A stretch of DNA of 64,000 nucleotides from Pogostemon cablin. Its lineage: Eukaryota; Streptophyta; Magnoliopsida; Lamiales; Lamiaceae. The notes beneath the pieces are model-generated. The model ran no database searches and had not been told where the DNA came from. It saw only the letters and a list, made by a program, of their open reading frames with translations. The translations under genes were made by a program, and so were the position numbers. This document shows, piece by piece, positions 1-10,848 of the stretch (position 1 is the first letter of the stretch; the number at the start of each line of letters is the position of its first letter). Where the stretch lies: assembly GCA_023678885.1 (NCBI GenBank), contig CM042983.1, positions 25,216,279 through 25,280,278 on the forward strand, written 5' to 3'.

Positions 1-1816
1 GCTCATCCCGAGGCAACAAAATAAAAATAAAAAGAGAGAGAGTATGAAAATTAGCAGGGAAACAAGGACTATGAATAATACCCCATTCAAAATACAATTG
101 TCCTCAACTTAGATCATGCAACTCTTATTACATGTAATAATCAATTCGTAGCATACAAGTTAAGACAATCACCACCAATTCAAATGCTCCATTGACATGT
201 TCTCACGGGAAGTATATATCACTCGCACTCAAGTGTAAAAGATGTACACTTATGGGTTAAGGTGTTTACGCTCAGATTCAATTCAAGTGCATGCGTAACC
301 ATAAGCTTACCTATTGTCTCAACTCTCCTTTTACTTGTAGCTAGTAAATCATGGATCAAAAAGGTCTTTTATTAGGTTGTAATGTAGGCTCTTTGGAATA
401 GGTGGGAAATATATGAATAAGTGACTCAAAACTCGGATCAATCAAGCTGCAGTCTCTCTCGATCTTTCATTCTTCCTCATCACTACAATTAAGCACAATA
501 CTCTCTTCAAACTCTCCCATCTTTCTCCTTTAAGCACAACATATATTTTTTCCAACAATTTCTTGCTCTTCAACTCCATCATTCTCCTTTCTTCACCTTT
601 TATTCTTCTCTTTTCTTTCTCTTTCGAGGTACCAGTTTCGGGCACTACCTCTCACATCCTCCATAGGGTACTAGATTTAAGCACTACCCTAGGGTTTTTA
701 TTTGCATGAAGTACTAGATTTAAGCACTACTCCATGAATTTCTTTTTCATCCTTAAGACTCTTTTTTCATTATCCTTATCATCCCTCAAATCACCACTCT
801 CTGCAATTAAGCTTTATTGGCTATCAAAGAATAGATTTAATAAGGCTCAAATGGGCTGACTAGGGATATAATGAATTCAGGTAAAGTATATGGGAAAATA
901 TGGGTTAAATATCAAAGATGGCCTAATATCATTTCCATAATCCGCTAGACTAATCTTGAATATTCAAGGAGACTCAAGGCAAGTTCTAGAATACACGCAC
1001 AAGAACGATACTCACCAGAAAAGAAATATCATGTGATTATGTAACATGATCAATAAGGCTCAAAATCTCACATGGGTTTTTAACAAGTAACAGAGCACTT
1101 TTCATGGTAAGCAATATCCCACAAGTACACATAGAACTTCATATCACAATATAACTCAAGTACACTTCCTTCATCAATTTCAAAGGCATATGAATTTCAA
1201 AGATAATTTTAACAATATATGCTCACATGGATCACCACCTTAAACTTAATCCTTCCACTCTATGAATTAAAAGCACATATAAAAATTAGAAAAATGGAAC
1301 GAGGGCACCTGATTTTTCTTCAACGAATGCACGAGCTCCTCGAGTCAAAGCCTCAATGTAGAACTCGTCTTGCCACTCTTTTACCTTTTTCTATCATCAA
1401 AGCTCAAGCATACTCATCATCATAGGATTCATCAATAATAAAATAGGAGAACTATACAAAAGACTCAATCGACTATCTAAACGACTCCACACACACTAAA
1501 AATACCACTGAACACTAGGAAAATTGCAAAAAATCGATATATCAAAACCGATTAAAGTTTAAATATACCGCAAAAAATCAACTCCCCTAGCAAACATTAC
1601 AAAGAAAAGATTATACTCTTGGTGCTTTAATGAGGTAAGAACATCACACCCCCCCAAACTTAGTAAAAACGTAAGTCGAAACTAAGTTTGAAAAGTGATG
1701 TAATTGCCGATTAGTAAGCACCTTAAATATAAAAATTTCTTACTCACACGAAAGAAATAAAGCAATAAAACGGAAGGGCAAGCCCCCAACAGGCGCTCAT
1801 GTTTAACGTCGAAGAG
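1..1816 (-). other. Non-coding 3' internal part of the retroelement
   Basis: This 1.8-kb stretch holds no convincing frame. It is the same region, in reverse, as the internal parts at 20150-21974 and 28255-30081, where gag-pro is missing. It contains the duplicated block with gtagtgcccgaaactggtac (reverse strand, near 620-735) and a GA-rich run at 30-45. Confidence 0.75.
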
Positions 1817-2950
1817 TCACGACGGTAGAGGACGGTCTTCTCGCATCCTCACCTTCAAGTACTTTCTTTCCATCTTCTTGTCTACACTCAACACCTCACC
1901 TTTCTTGGTCACAAAAATATGATCATTGAAATTTCCTTGCTCCCATGGCTGTCTAGACACCCCCTTGTCAACCTTCCACTTAAATTCAGAATCACCTGCC
2001 TTAGAAAAATCAAGATTAAACAAGTTAGAAACCACATCAATGCTCTTGCACGATTGAGTCTCCATGAGCATCTTCATTACATGATCAAGAGAGAAAATCA
2101 CATCTTCATTATCCATTCGCAGTCTAAGCTTTCCTTCCTTAACATCTATCATAGCTCTAGCTGTGGCAAGGAACGGTCGTCCCAAAATAAGGGGAATGTC
2201 ACCCTTATCATCTTCCATCTCAAGTACAAGAAAATCCACGGGAAAAACTAACTTATCCACTCTCACTAAAACATCTTCAATTAAACCCTTCGGACAAGTC
2301 ATGGATCTATCTGCCAATTGAAGAGCAATATTCGTGGGAGTTAACTCCCCCAAACCAAGCCTTTTAAATATGGACAAAGGCATCAAGTTAACGCTTGCCC
2401 CCAAATCACACAAGGCTTTATGTGCCGACCCTTTTTCAATGTCACAAAGAATGGTGAAGCTTCCCGGATCCTTTAACTTTGCAGGCAGCTTCCTTTGAAG
2501 GATCGAGCTGCAATTCTCTGATAGGTTCACCGTCTCCACTCCGTTCAAGCTTCTCTTCTTTGATATAATATTCTTGAGGAATCGGGCATATTATGGCATC
2601 TCCATGATTGCTTCAGAGAAAGGAATGTTCAAGCTTACTTTGCTCATGACATCGTGAAACCTCTTGAACTTTTCTTCCAATCCCTTCTCGGCCAATCTCG
2701 AAGGAAACGGAGGAGGTATCTTAGTCTTTGGTCTTCCCCATTCATCACGTTCAACCTCCTTCGCTTTATCCTTCTTGGCTCTCAATCTCTTTGCTTCTTC
2801 CCACTTCTTCTCATTTATTATCTCTGTACTTTGCTCATTCCGAACCACTGGAGTAGCATCAACATCATCGAGAGTGTTCGGCGCTGAAATGGGCAATTTC
2901 TGGATGGGTTCGACCAGGGTTCGACCTGTGGAACAGGTCGAACCAGGCAC
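1817..2950 (-). pseudogene. pro: gag-pro linker and aspartic protease of the Athila/Tat-like element, broken
   Basis: Two segments in one frame (2950-2591 and 2548-1817) are split by a TAA at about 2588. Residues on either side (EAIMEMP then YARFLKNIISKKR) read as one conserved gypsy segment, so the TAA looks like a former CAA. Next come the family block CSSILQRKLPAKLKDPGSF and the retropepsin catalytic motif ALCDLGASVNLMP (D-L-G-A). The second conserved block is PLILGRPFLATARAMIDV. The enzyme would cleave the Gag-Pol polyprotein in the particle. The frame ends MREDRPLPS at 1817. No RT follows, so Pol is absent from this copy. The upstream gag frame is offset by one base. Confidence 0.85.
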
Positions 2951-3420
2951 GTACAGGTCGAACCTTCCTTCTGGACAACGGCTATCTTTTTGAATTTGAG
3001 GTTCGACCTGGGTTCGACCTGTTGAGTAGGTCGAACCACGGGCACCTAGGTTGAACCTATCTCCTGGAAGACTGCTCTCTTTCTGCTCTTAGGTTCGACT
3101 AGGGTTCGACCAGTGTTAGAGGTCGAACCACTGCCCCCTAGGTCGAACTGCCTCACTGTATAGTTTATATCCTCCAGTTCGACCTGGGTTCGACCTGCTG
3201 GGTTGGTCGAACCATTACGGTCGTGGTCGAACCGTTGCTGCGACAAAACAGAGCACTCCGGATAAAGAGGTTCGACCATGGTTCGACCTGCAAAACAGGT
3301 CGAACCCTCTGGGTTTTGGTCGAACCGGTGTTCTGGAAAAATAGAGTGCTCCGCATGGTGAGGTTCGACCATGGTTCGACCTGAATGCCAGGTCGAACCT
3401 TCTGGATGTTGGTCGAACCG
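2907..3420 (-). repeat. Six-unit tandem array of GGTTCGACC hairpins inside gag
   Basis: Units start near 2907, 3000, 3092, 3177, 3269 and 3362, so the period is about 93 bp with one short unit of about 85. On the plus strand each has two direct GGTTCGACC nonamers, a short gap, then two GGTCGAACC complements. The inner pair forms a hairpin such as GGTTCGACCTGT / ACAGGTCGAACC. In the gag frame one nonamer is read as TTC-GAC and another as GGT-TCG-ACC; the complement is read as GGT-CGA-ACC and as GTC-GAA. The encoded unit therefore has FD, GST, GRT and VEP blocks. The 2999-3092 step is 92 bp, which shifts the frame. Confidence 0.92.
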
Positions 3421-4515
3421 AGGATTAGCTATGTCCAAATTTGATCTCGGCCTCGTCGTTCCCTCGTACTGCGTTTCAGATATTAATGTGATGGCTTTAT
3501 CTTCCAATTTTTCTGTCAATTGATTCACATTCGCGGTCATCTGCCCTATAATCAAAGTAAGCTCCTTCAACTGCTTAGATAAATCTGCATGATCAACATT
3601 CATGGTATCCTCAAGATGATCAATCCTTGCATCATTCTCAGCCATGTATCGATGGAAAGTATCTTCAACACTCTTCACTTCTTGCTGCTTCCTACTAGGC
3701 CCCCTTTGTGTCAACTCTGTGATCTGCCTCTGCTGGGACTCTAGTAGCTTGTTGATGTTAGCTAGACTAGAGACGATCTCATCATCCCTATTCGGCTTCT
3801 CCACTTGATGTTCAACCTGCGCTACCTTGCCAAGTACATATGATCCTCTATCTCTCACTACAGGCCAGTCACGTGTATTCATAGAGATGTCTTCAAACAA
3901 CTTTTCCGCTTCAAGTGCTGTCTTAGATAACAACGCTCCTCCTGATGATGCATCAATAAAAACACGCGACTCACAATCCAATCCATAGTAGAAGATGCTT
4001 ATGTATTCAGCCTTAGACATTCCATGCTGTGGACACCTCCTGAGCATGTCTTTAAATCTGTCCCACGCCTCATAAAATTTTTCACCCTGATTCATAACAA
4101 ATCGAGTGATCTCTTGCTTCATTCTTAAGATCCTTGAGGGTGGCATGTATCTCTCCAAGAACTTCTGCTACAGTTGGTCCCATGTAGTACAATCTGGGGC
4201 ATCAAGAGTCTCATACCAAGCTTCCGCCTTATCAATCAAAGAGAACTTGAATAAGGCGATCCGCCTAGCATTATCATTCGCTCCACTGCCCTTTTGAGTG
4301 TTTGCATAACCAAGAAATCTTCGGAGATGTTGATATGGATCTTCAAACCAATCTCCAGAAAAGGAATTCTTTTCCACCATGTTAATAAGAGCGGGATTTA
4401 TCTCAAAATCATCATCTTCCCCCCTTGCTCCTATCAACCTCATGTTACCAATTCCATAGTTCGTGAAAATTTCACGTATGGCAACATTATCCGGATTCTG
4501 CTTTGCTCCGGCCAT
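3046..4515 (-). pseudogene. gag: gag of the Athila/Tat-like element, broken
   Basis: It encodes the retrotransposon capsid/nucleocapsid precursor. The start at 4515 opens MAGAKQNPDNVA. A gag core follows with FEINPALINMVEKNSF, EDPYQHLRRFLGYAN and IALFKFSLIDKAEAWYETL, the pattern of plant Ty3/gypsy gag. After W-D-Q-L at about 4168 an in-frame TAG interrupts. The same frame resumes with QKFLERYMPPSR, which fits a CAG-to-TAG change. The middle has heptad-rich, probably coiled-coil sequence (VNQLTEKLEDKA). The C-terminal 120 residues are repeats of about 31 residues with RFD, GST, GRT and VEP blocks. A 1-bp frame change between units 3 and 2 and a TAG near 3046 end this frame; the repeat continues in another frame at 2950. 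No zinc knuckle is visible. Confidence 0.82.
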
Positions 4516-4674
4516 GTTTAGCTCAGTGTGTTATTCTTTCTTTTCCTTCCTTTCCTTTTCCTAGTGCACAAGTACCTCAAAAAAATTCAAGGTTAGATAG
4601 AAAATAAATAATCACAAATAAAAGAAAAAAAAATCTTAATCAAACTAGAAATAACAAACTAATAATAACAGCCG

Positions 4675-4692
4675 TCCCCGGCAACGGCGCCA
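4675..4692 (-). promoter_or_regulatory. Primer-binding site, tRNA-Asp type
   Basis: The minus strand reads TGGCGCCGTTGCCGGGGA, the complement of the 3' end of plant tRNA-Asp, six bases inside the LTR end. Athila/Tat-type plant gypsy elements commonly use this tRNA. The same site recurs at 20090 and 28195. Confidence 0.9.
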
Positions 4693-5855
4693 AGAACTTG
4701 ATGCGCGTTTTCTTTGCACGCAAAATTAATCCCCAAGTATTAAAGATATCAATTGCAGCTTAAGCAAGCGACCAAGTGAATATCGAACCCAAAGGACGGC
4801 GTATTATCAATTTAATTATTATCTAAATTAATTAAGACAAGTGATAATAAAGTTTGAGGTATGGAATTATTAATCTACTAAGCAAGTAATTAAAATAACA
4901 AATAATATAAAATATCACTCGAAGAATACGAAAGTGGATCAAGTAGGAGAATAGGTAGCTCTAGGATAATCCAGTTTCACTACTTAACTTCTCTTCCATG
5001 TGTCAATGTCCGACTCTGCCTTGTGGAATATGGACGCAACACTAAACCACACATATCTACTCTATAGACACAAGTAAACATGCGTGTAACACGTGTGAAT
5101 AACCTCGGAGCAAGAGATATAATTTCACCCCCCTTTCTAGGTACTATCAGTATCAATTATTTCCCCCTAGGATTGGTACTCTAACCCGATATGATCTCCC
5201 TTTATAGGTACTATGAAATTATCCTCTTTATCCTACTTATTAACCCGAATTCAATTCAATTAATAAGTATTCATATAAGATAGTTCTAATGAAGCTTCGG
5301 AGTCCCCTCACTTAGAATCATAACATGGAATCCTGTTCAGCGGTGAACACACTCAATCTACAACCAAGATATATATTCAGACTCTATATACCAATTGAAG
5401 ATGCACAAAACGACCGTGAATATGGATTAAGAAAGTACAATCATATATAAAATAAACCACAAGTAGTGTTGTACGGAGTGTATACATGGAAGTTCAATTA
5501 ATTCATAAAACTATCAAAACTCCTAGATCTACCAAAAAGGCTCTAGCCCATGATGTTTCGAAGAACAATCATGGGTGTTGGATAGATCTTACCCGGATGT
5601 CCGGGAAATACAAGATAAATTAGGAAACGAATAAACCCTTGATATGGCGTCTTCATGCCCTTCTCCATCTTGAATCCTCCTCTTGGTTCTCCTCTTGATT
5701 CCACAAACGAATCTTCAAAGTGATGGATGGATGGAGGAAAGGAAGTGGATGATGGATGGGGGGTGATCCCCCCTTGTGGGGTGTTGTATGGTTGTGGCCT
5801 CTCCTCGGTGATTGGTGACTATTGATTGGACGTGTTCCTTGACTGCATGAGCCTC

Positions 5856-5863
5856 CTTTTATA
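5856..5863 (-). promoter_or_regulatory. TATA-like box of the minus-strand LTR
   Basis: The minus strand reads AGTATAAAAGG here, about 700 bp into the LTR. It is the best core-promoter candidate and would mark the U3/R boundary shortly downstream. Inferred from sequence only. Confidence 0.5.
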
Positions 5864-5951
5864 CTTGTAATCACGTTTCTAGGGCATGGAATGGGCTTTT
5901 CAAGTGATCCCACGCATTTTGGCCTCTAAAATACGGATTTTCCCGCACGTA

Positions 5952-6010
5952 GGTTCGACCACGTCAAGCAGGTCGAACCCCTAGCCACAGGTCGAACCCC
6001 AGGTCGAACC
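5952..6010 (-). repeat. GGTTCGACC motif cluster in the LTR
   Basis: Nonamers lie at 5952-5960 (one orientation) and 5971-5979, 5990-5998 and 6002-6010 (the other). The same hairpin logic as in the gag array applies. The corresponding part of the LTRs at 18247, 21975 and 30082 has a gagaatttccgagaa-type sequence instead. Confidence 0.85.
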
Positions 6011-7528
6011 CCGTTACTGGATTTGCGCAGTCTCTCCGTTTCGCGTATAACTTTCACATCCGACCTCCGAATTGAGTGATTTTTACGTTCACGCGATCCT
6101 CTCTTCCTTGGCTTTCTATCCATATAAAGAAATCACAAAAACTCTAAGAATTGAATATGTAAAAGGCCATGGAAAGTAGCACTGCAATTCTATTTGCACA
6201 GCTCGCGCGGCGTCACCACTTTGCTCATAACTTCCTCGTTCGGAGTCCGAATGGGATGTTCTTTATGCCAAAACGACCCTCTCTTCAATGGCTTTACAAC
6301 CATGTATCACAATTCCCGTTCAGAGCTCCACATCAATAATTACACAAGTTGGATGTGCGTTTATCAGCATTCTTGCACAAATTGCACCTTTTCTCAAACT
6401 TGGCTCTTTTGATCCTTTTTCCACCTAAAACACAACAAAACACCTCAAGTGCACCTTTTTCTCACATATAATGAATATAAGACATTTGTGCTCATATAAG
6501 ACTACAATATCAATCAAAAAGGTGTTAAATTGGATATTAAAACACGCTTATTTTCACTCTCATCAAAGGGATTGAGATTGGTTGCTGGAACTTAAATATA
6601 ATGAGAAAAATGAAATACGTACTAACAACTATATAAATATACATAAAAAAGACAAAATTGCCTTTATGTGATTGCACATTTTTTTAGAGAGATAGGGGGA
6701 ATGATAAATAGCTTTCAATTGTATTATGTTATGAAGTAATATTAAAAAAAATATACACGTTATGATTCTTTCAAATAATTAGAATATGTATACATTTATA
6801 TTAACTTTATAAATGATTTAGTTATACGTTACATTATTAAAAGTGAAATGTTATAAGAATTTATTGTGGAGGATGGTTTGAGATGGGTTGAAGTTTTGGA
6901 GGGGAAGAAGGGATTCGGGCAGAGATTCAAATGGGTTGCAGTTTTGTAGTAGAAGGAGGGCTTCGTGCAGAGATTGAGATTGGTTACAGTTTTGGAGTGG
7001 AAGGAGGGCTTCGGGCATAGCAGGGTTCAAGGGATTGAGATGGGGGATTGAGATAGGTTGCAGGAGCTTCAGTGTATTAATTGAAAAATATTGTATTCAT
7101 TTGAAATTCTATAATTTTGATCATAATTCCACTTAAATACAATGAAAAAAAATGAAATACTAACAACTATATAAATATATATACAGCAAAGAGACAAAAT
7201 TGTCCCAATGTGGTTGCACATTTTTTTAGAGATATGGGGAGAGTAATAAATAGTTTTCAATTGTATTATGTTATAAAGTAACATTAAAAAAATATACAAG
7301 TTAAGATTCTTTCAAATAATTAGAATACGTATACAAATATATATTAACTTTATACAAGATTTATTTATACATTACATTATCAAAATTCAAATATTATGAT
7401 TTCTACAAATTCTTTACATTGATGAAAGAAATTGCATAGCAATAAAAAAAATCTCAATAATTAATATTGTTACATTTTATAAGACTGATTATTTAATTAC
7501 AAAAAATTAGAATAATTAAATAACTGAT

Positions 7529-7545
7529 CCCGCATTGTACGCGGG
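7529..7545 (+). repeat. Helitron-like terminal hairpin, copy 1
   Basis: The sequence cccgcattgtacgcggg is a short stem-loop followed by tttcatattagt. GC-rich hairpins about 10 bases before a CTRR-T end are the mark of Helitron 3' ends. Here the end reads TTAG rather than CTAG. Confidence 0.5.
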
Positions 7546-8553
7546 TTTCATATTAGTTATTATAATGCAAATGAAACTTTTGTGATATAGTATAACTTCA
7601 TTAAATCTCGAATAAAAAAGATAAGGTTGATTACTATTTTTCTTTCACTCTTACTCAAGCGTATATAACTAAATATAATATATTAACAATTGTTATATAA
7701 TGATTTTTGAATTACCATCCAAAAGTCATAAATTTATTACAACAATAACACTTTTTTTTTTAACAAGAAACAATGGCACATGTTGAAAATAGATAGATTA
7801 TTATTTTTTAATTAATAATATATTAAATAAATCATATCAACATGAATGAGAAGTATTAGGACTAGATTTTAATGCAGAAGATGGTGGATGGTACATGAAA
7901 TTAATGTGGAGGATGGTTTGAGATGGGTTGAAGTATTGGAGTGAAGGGAGGGCTTCGGGCAAAGATTGAGATGGGTTGCAGTTTTGGAGTGGGAGGAGGT
8001 CTTTGTGCAGAGATTGAGATGGGTTGCAATTTTGGAGTGGAAGGAGGGCTTCGGACAGAGCAGGGTTAAGAAGGGATTGAGATGGGTTGCAGGAGCTTCA
8101 GTGCATTAATTGGAAAGTATTGTATTCATTTAAAATTCCATAATTTTGATCATAATTCCACTTAAATATAATGAGAAAAATAAAATACGTACTAACAACT
8201 ATATAAACATACAGAAAAGAGACAAAATTGCCCCTATGTGATTGCACATTTTTTTAGAGAGATATGGGGAGTAATAAATAGTTTTTAATTGTATTATGTT
8301 ATAAAGTAACGTTAAAAAATATATACACGTTATGATTCTTTCAAATAATTAGAATATGTATACGTATATAACTTTATAAATGATTTAGTTATACGTTACA
8401 TTATCAAAAGTGAAATGTTATAATTTGTTACAAATTCTTTACATTGATGAAAGAAATTGGTAGCTATAAGAAAAAATCTCAATAATTAATGTTGTTACGT
8501 TGTATAAGATGGATTATTTAATTACAAAAAATTAGAATAATTAAATAAATGAT

Positions 8554-8570
8554 CCCGCGTTATACGCAGG
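8554..8570 (+). repeat. Helitron-like terminal hairpin, copy 2
   Basis: The sequence cccgcgttatacgcagg has one mismatch in the stem and is followed by tttcatattaat. It sits in the same place in its unit as copy 1. Confidence 0.5.
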
Positions 8571-9588
8571 TTTCATATTAATTATTATAGTGCAAAAGAA
8601 ACGTTTGTGTTATAATATAGGATCATTAAATCTCGAATAAAAAAGATAACGTTTATTACTATTTTTCTTTCACTCTTGCTCTAGTGTATATAACCAAATA
8701 TAATATATTAACAATTGTTATATAATCATTTTTTAATTACCATCCAAAAGTCATAAATTTATAACAACAGTAACGCATTTTTTTTAACAAGAAAAAATGA
8801 CACATGTTGAAAATGATTAGATTATTTCTTTTTTGAAAATAATAATACATTAAATTAATCATATCAACATGACTGAGAAGTATTAGTTTAAGACTTTAAT
8901 GCAGAAGATGGTGGATGATACAAAAATTTAATGTGGAGGATGGTTTGAGATGGGTTGAAGTTATGGAGTGGAAGGAGGTCTTCGGGTAGAGATTGAGAGG
9001 GGTTGCGATTTTGGAGTGGGAGGAGGGCTTCGTGCAAATATTGAGATTGGTTGCTGTTTTTGATTGGAAGAAGGGCTTCGGGTAGAGCAGGGTTCATAAG
9101 GGATTGAGATGGGTTACAGGAGCTTCAGTACATTAATTGGAAAGTATTGTATTCATTTGAAATTCCATAATTTTAATCATAATTCCACTCAAATACAATG
9201 AAAAAAATAAAATACTTACAACTATATAAATATATACGCTGCAAAGAGACAAAATTGCCCCTATGTGGTTGCACATTTTTTTAGAGAGATGGGGGGAGTA
9301 ATAAATTATTTTCAATTGTATTATGTTATAAAGTAACATTTAAAAAATATACAAGTTATGATTCTTTCAAATAATTAGAATATGTATACATATATATTAA
9401 TTTTTTTATACATGATTTAGTTATACATTACATTATCAAAAATCAAATGTTATAATTTGCTACAAATTCTTTACATTGATGAAAGAAATTGTCTAACTAT
9501 AAGAAAAAAAATCTCAATTATTAATGTTGTTACGTTATATTAGACGGATTATTTAATTACAAAAAATTAGAATAATTAAATAAATTAT

Positions 9589-9605
9589 CCCACGTTATAC
9601 GCGGG
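9589..9605 (+). repeat. Helitron-like terminal hairpin, copy 3
   Basis: The sequence cccacgttatacgcggg is followed by tttcctatcagt. The three copies imply a consensus stem of CCCGCGT/ACGCGGG. Confidence 0.5.
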
Positions 9606-9984
9606 TTTCCTATCAGTTGTTATAATGCAAATGAAACTTTTGTGATATAGTATAACATCATTAAATCTTGAATAAAAAAGATAAGGTTGATTACTATTTT
9701 TTCTTTCACTCATACTCAAGTATATATAACCAAGTATAATATATTAACAATTGTTATATAATGATTTTTGAATTACCATCCAAAAGTCATAAATTTATCA
9801 CAACAATGACACTTTTTTTTAACAAGAAACAACGACACATGTTGAAAACTGATAGATTATTTCTTTTTTAAAATTATAATACATTAAATAAATCATATCA
9901 ACATGAATGAGAAGTATTAGGGCTAGATTTTAATGCAGAAGATGGTGGATGGTACCAGAATTTAATGTGGAGGATGGTTTGAGA

Positions 9985-10260
9985 TGGGTTGAAGTTTTGG
10001 AGTGGAAGGAGGGCTTCGGGCAGAGATTGAGATGGGTTGCAGTTTTGGAGTGGAAATAGGGCTTCGGGCAGAGATTGAGATGGGTTGCAGTTTTGGAGTG
10101 GGAGGAGGGCTTTGTGAAGAGATTGAGATGTGTTGCAGTTTTGGAGTAGAAGGAGGGCTTCGGGCAGAGGAGAGAAGAGATTGAGGTGGATTGCAGTTTA
10201 GAAGTGGAAGGAGGGATTCGGGCAGAGTAGGGTTCAGAATGGATTCAGATGGGTTGCGGG
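9985..10260 (+). repeat. 48-bp minisatellite in the fourth array unit
   Basis: About four copies of a block with ttcgggcagagattgagatg and ttgcagttttggagtgg follow one another. The frame at 10002-10184 reads as a 16-residue repeat (LRAEIEMGCSFGVE), which shows the 48-bp period. I do not regard it as a gene. Two to three copies occur in the other array units. Confidence 0.8.
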
Positions 10261-10736
10261 AGCTTCAGTGCATTAATTGAAAAGTATTGTATTCATTTGA
10301 AATTCCATAGTTTTGATCATAATTCCACTTAAATATAATTAAAAAAATGAAATACTAACAACTATATAAATATATATATACAGCAAAGAGACAAAATTGC
10401 CCATATGTGGTTGCACATTTTTTAGAGATATGGGGAGAGTAATAAATAGTTTTCAATTGTATTATGTTATAAAGTGACATTAAAAAAATATACAAGTTAA
10501 GATTCTTTCAAATAATTAGAATATGTATACATATATAATAACTTTATACATGATTTAGTTATACGTTACATTATCAAATGTCATATGTTAAAATTTGCTA
10601 CAAATTATTTACATTGATGAAAGAAATTGTCTAGTTATAAGAAAAATATTTTCAATAATTAATATTGTTACGTTATATAAGACGGATTATTTAATTACAA
10701 AAAATTAGAATAATTAAATAAATGATCCCGTGTTAT

Positions 10737-10848
10737 TTCCTTCGTCATGATGCATATTTCCTTCATCATGATGATCTTTTCCTTCATCATGATGCTCATT
10801 TCCATCATCATGATGCTCAGTTCCTTAATCATGATGCGTATTTCTCCT
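10737..10848. repeat. Short tandem repeat with catcatgatg core
   Basis: Four to five units of 24-27 bp (ttccttcatcatgatgatct and variants) lie exactly between the array and the chromovirus RT. On the minus strand they add a run of MMKE-like residues to the RT frame. The junction with the normal RT sequence is just after T-N-V-G-E-I-R. Confidence 0.85.

Larger units (their letters stand above)
1..6565 (-). mobile_element. Non-autonomous Ty3/gypsy (Athila/Tat-like) LTR retrotransposon, 3' LTR outside window
   Basis: Read on the minus strand this holds a complete 5' LTR (4699-6565), a primer-binding site, a gag frame, a protease frame and a long non-coding 3' part. The first bases of the window match the stretch that lies just before the 3' LTR in the related plus-strand copies at 18247-31890, so the missing 3' LTR should start about 30 bp left of position 1. 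No reverse transcriptase, RNase H or integrase is seen, although the internal part is about 4.7 kb. It would need enzymes from another element to move. It sits in the tandem array that starts at 6566. The right-flank bases 6566-6570 (aaggg) would be its target duplication, but the partner lies outside the window. Confidence 0.88.
4699..6565 (-). repeat. 5' LTR of the minus-strand retroelement
   Basis: It is a 1,867-bp LTR that starts TGATGAGAG and ends CATCA in element orientation, giving a 5-bp terminal inverted repeat. The ends match the LTRs of the plus-strand compound element (18247-31890). Unlike those, it carries a GGTTCGACC cluster at 5952-6010. A TATA-like motif lies at 5856-5863. Confidence 0.9.
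6566..10736. repeat. Tandem array of about 1.03-kb units, Helitron-like
   Basis: The landmark gaggatggtttgagatgg recurs near 6869, 7907, 8935 and 9969, so four units are present. Each unit starts with a purine-rich part (48-bp minisatellite with cttcgggcagagattgagat) and continues into about 800 bp of AT-rich sequence. That part has shared landmarks gacaaaattgcccctatg, attacattatcaaaa and gatcccgcgttatacgc. The first unit is shortened and is cut by the retroelement at 6565. The last stops inside the hairpin at 10736. No transposase or Rep/helicase frame is present. It could be a satellite derived from a Helitron or a tandemly amplified element. Confidence 0.8.

Noticed and set aside
2907..3420. 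GGTTCGA words as tRNA genes or a CRISPR array
   Set aside because: No A box or cloverleaf is present, and repeats are hairpin pairs within an open gag frame. CRISPR arrays are not expected in a plant nuclear genome and spacers are not unique here.
10002..10184. Repetitive 60-residue frame (LRAEIEMGCSFGVE)
   Set aside because: It only mirrors the 48-bp minisatellite; other array units break it.
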